From an uncultured Bacilli bacterium (GTDB taxonomy: Bacteria > Bacillota_I > Bacilli_A > RF39 > UBA660): a DNA stretch of 5,157 nt. Positions 5,085 to 5,157 of the stretch are shown here, piece by piece (position 1 is the first letter of the stretch; each line of letters opens with the position of its first letter). The notes beneath the pieces are model-generated. The model did not search any database, was not told the origin of the DNA, and was given only the letters and a program-made list of their open reading frames with translations. Location: the NCBI GenBank assembly GCA_934097015.1, contig CAKONF010000047.1:1-5157 (forward strand). The letters run 5' to 3'. The translations under genes were made by a program, and so were the position numbers.

Positions 5085-5157
5085 TATATTGTAATTTCAA
5101 CCGCACCACTTAATTTAATTTTATCAGATAATAAATATTAGTCAATTTTTCTTTTAT

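Noticed and set aside
5095..5115. T-box-like motif (AAGTGGTGCGG) ahead of the right-edge hairpin
   Set aside because: It resembles the T-box consensus AGGGTGGNACCGCG only in part, the hairpin arms cannot form the competing antiterminator with it, and maf is not an expected T-box target. Stem I, if any, would be outside the window.
1..5157. Mycoplasma-type genetic code (TGA as Trp), CRISPR arrays, insertion sequences
   Set aside because: All genes read through with TGG for Trp and ordinary stops. No regularly spaced repeats, transposase motifs or terminal inverted repeats were seen.

Overview
This is a very AT-rich stretch (about one quarter G+C by eye) in which every recognisable gene lies on the minus strand. 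It looks like chromosomal DNA of a low-G+C Bacillota/Mycoplasmatota-type bacterium, perhaps an uncultured gut member of the Bacilli. The reasons are the base composition, the strong GAGGTG/GGTGAT ribosome binding sites, the lipobox protein, the short spacers and the T-rich intrinsic terminators. Tryptophan is encoded by TGG and no frame needs TGA read-through, so the standard bacterial code applies. The lineage is inferred, because no marker here fixes it.

In the direction of transcription, from the right edge to the left, the layout is as follows. At the right edge is a leader or intergenic region with a 12-bp inverted-repeat terminator. Then come a divergent Maf-family nucleotide pyrophosphatase, an uncharacterised lipoprotein, methionyl-tRNA synthetase (metG), a UvdE-type UV damage endonuclease (uvsE), a small HD-domain phosphohydrolase, and tRNA-Arg(CCT) with its own terminator. 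The last 130 bases have no convincing gene. No gene-free stretch exceeds 300 bases.

Although the genes are collinear, most look like separate transcription units. Hairpin-plus-T-run terminators follow the HD gene, metG, the lipoprotein gene and the tRNA. Clear promoters precede the HD gene (TAGACA-17-TATAAT) and the lipoprotein gene (TTGAAA-17-TATTAT), and extended -10 sites precede metG, maf and the tRNA. All five of these promoters carry a TGn extension. metG and the tRNA share the 12-mer TGATAGAATATA at the -10 position. Only maf-to-lipoprotein and uvsE-to-HD lack an obvious terminator between them.

The functions are mostly housekeeping: tRNA charging and decoding, DNA repair and nucleotide-pool cleaning. 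I found no mobile element, CRISPR array, defence cassette or clearly new multi-gene system. The more unusual items are the lipoprotein of unknown family, the substituted active-site motifs in Maf, and overlaps between terminators and other signals: the HD stop codon sits in a terminator loop, and the maf -35 sits in a terminator hairpin.
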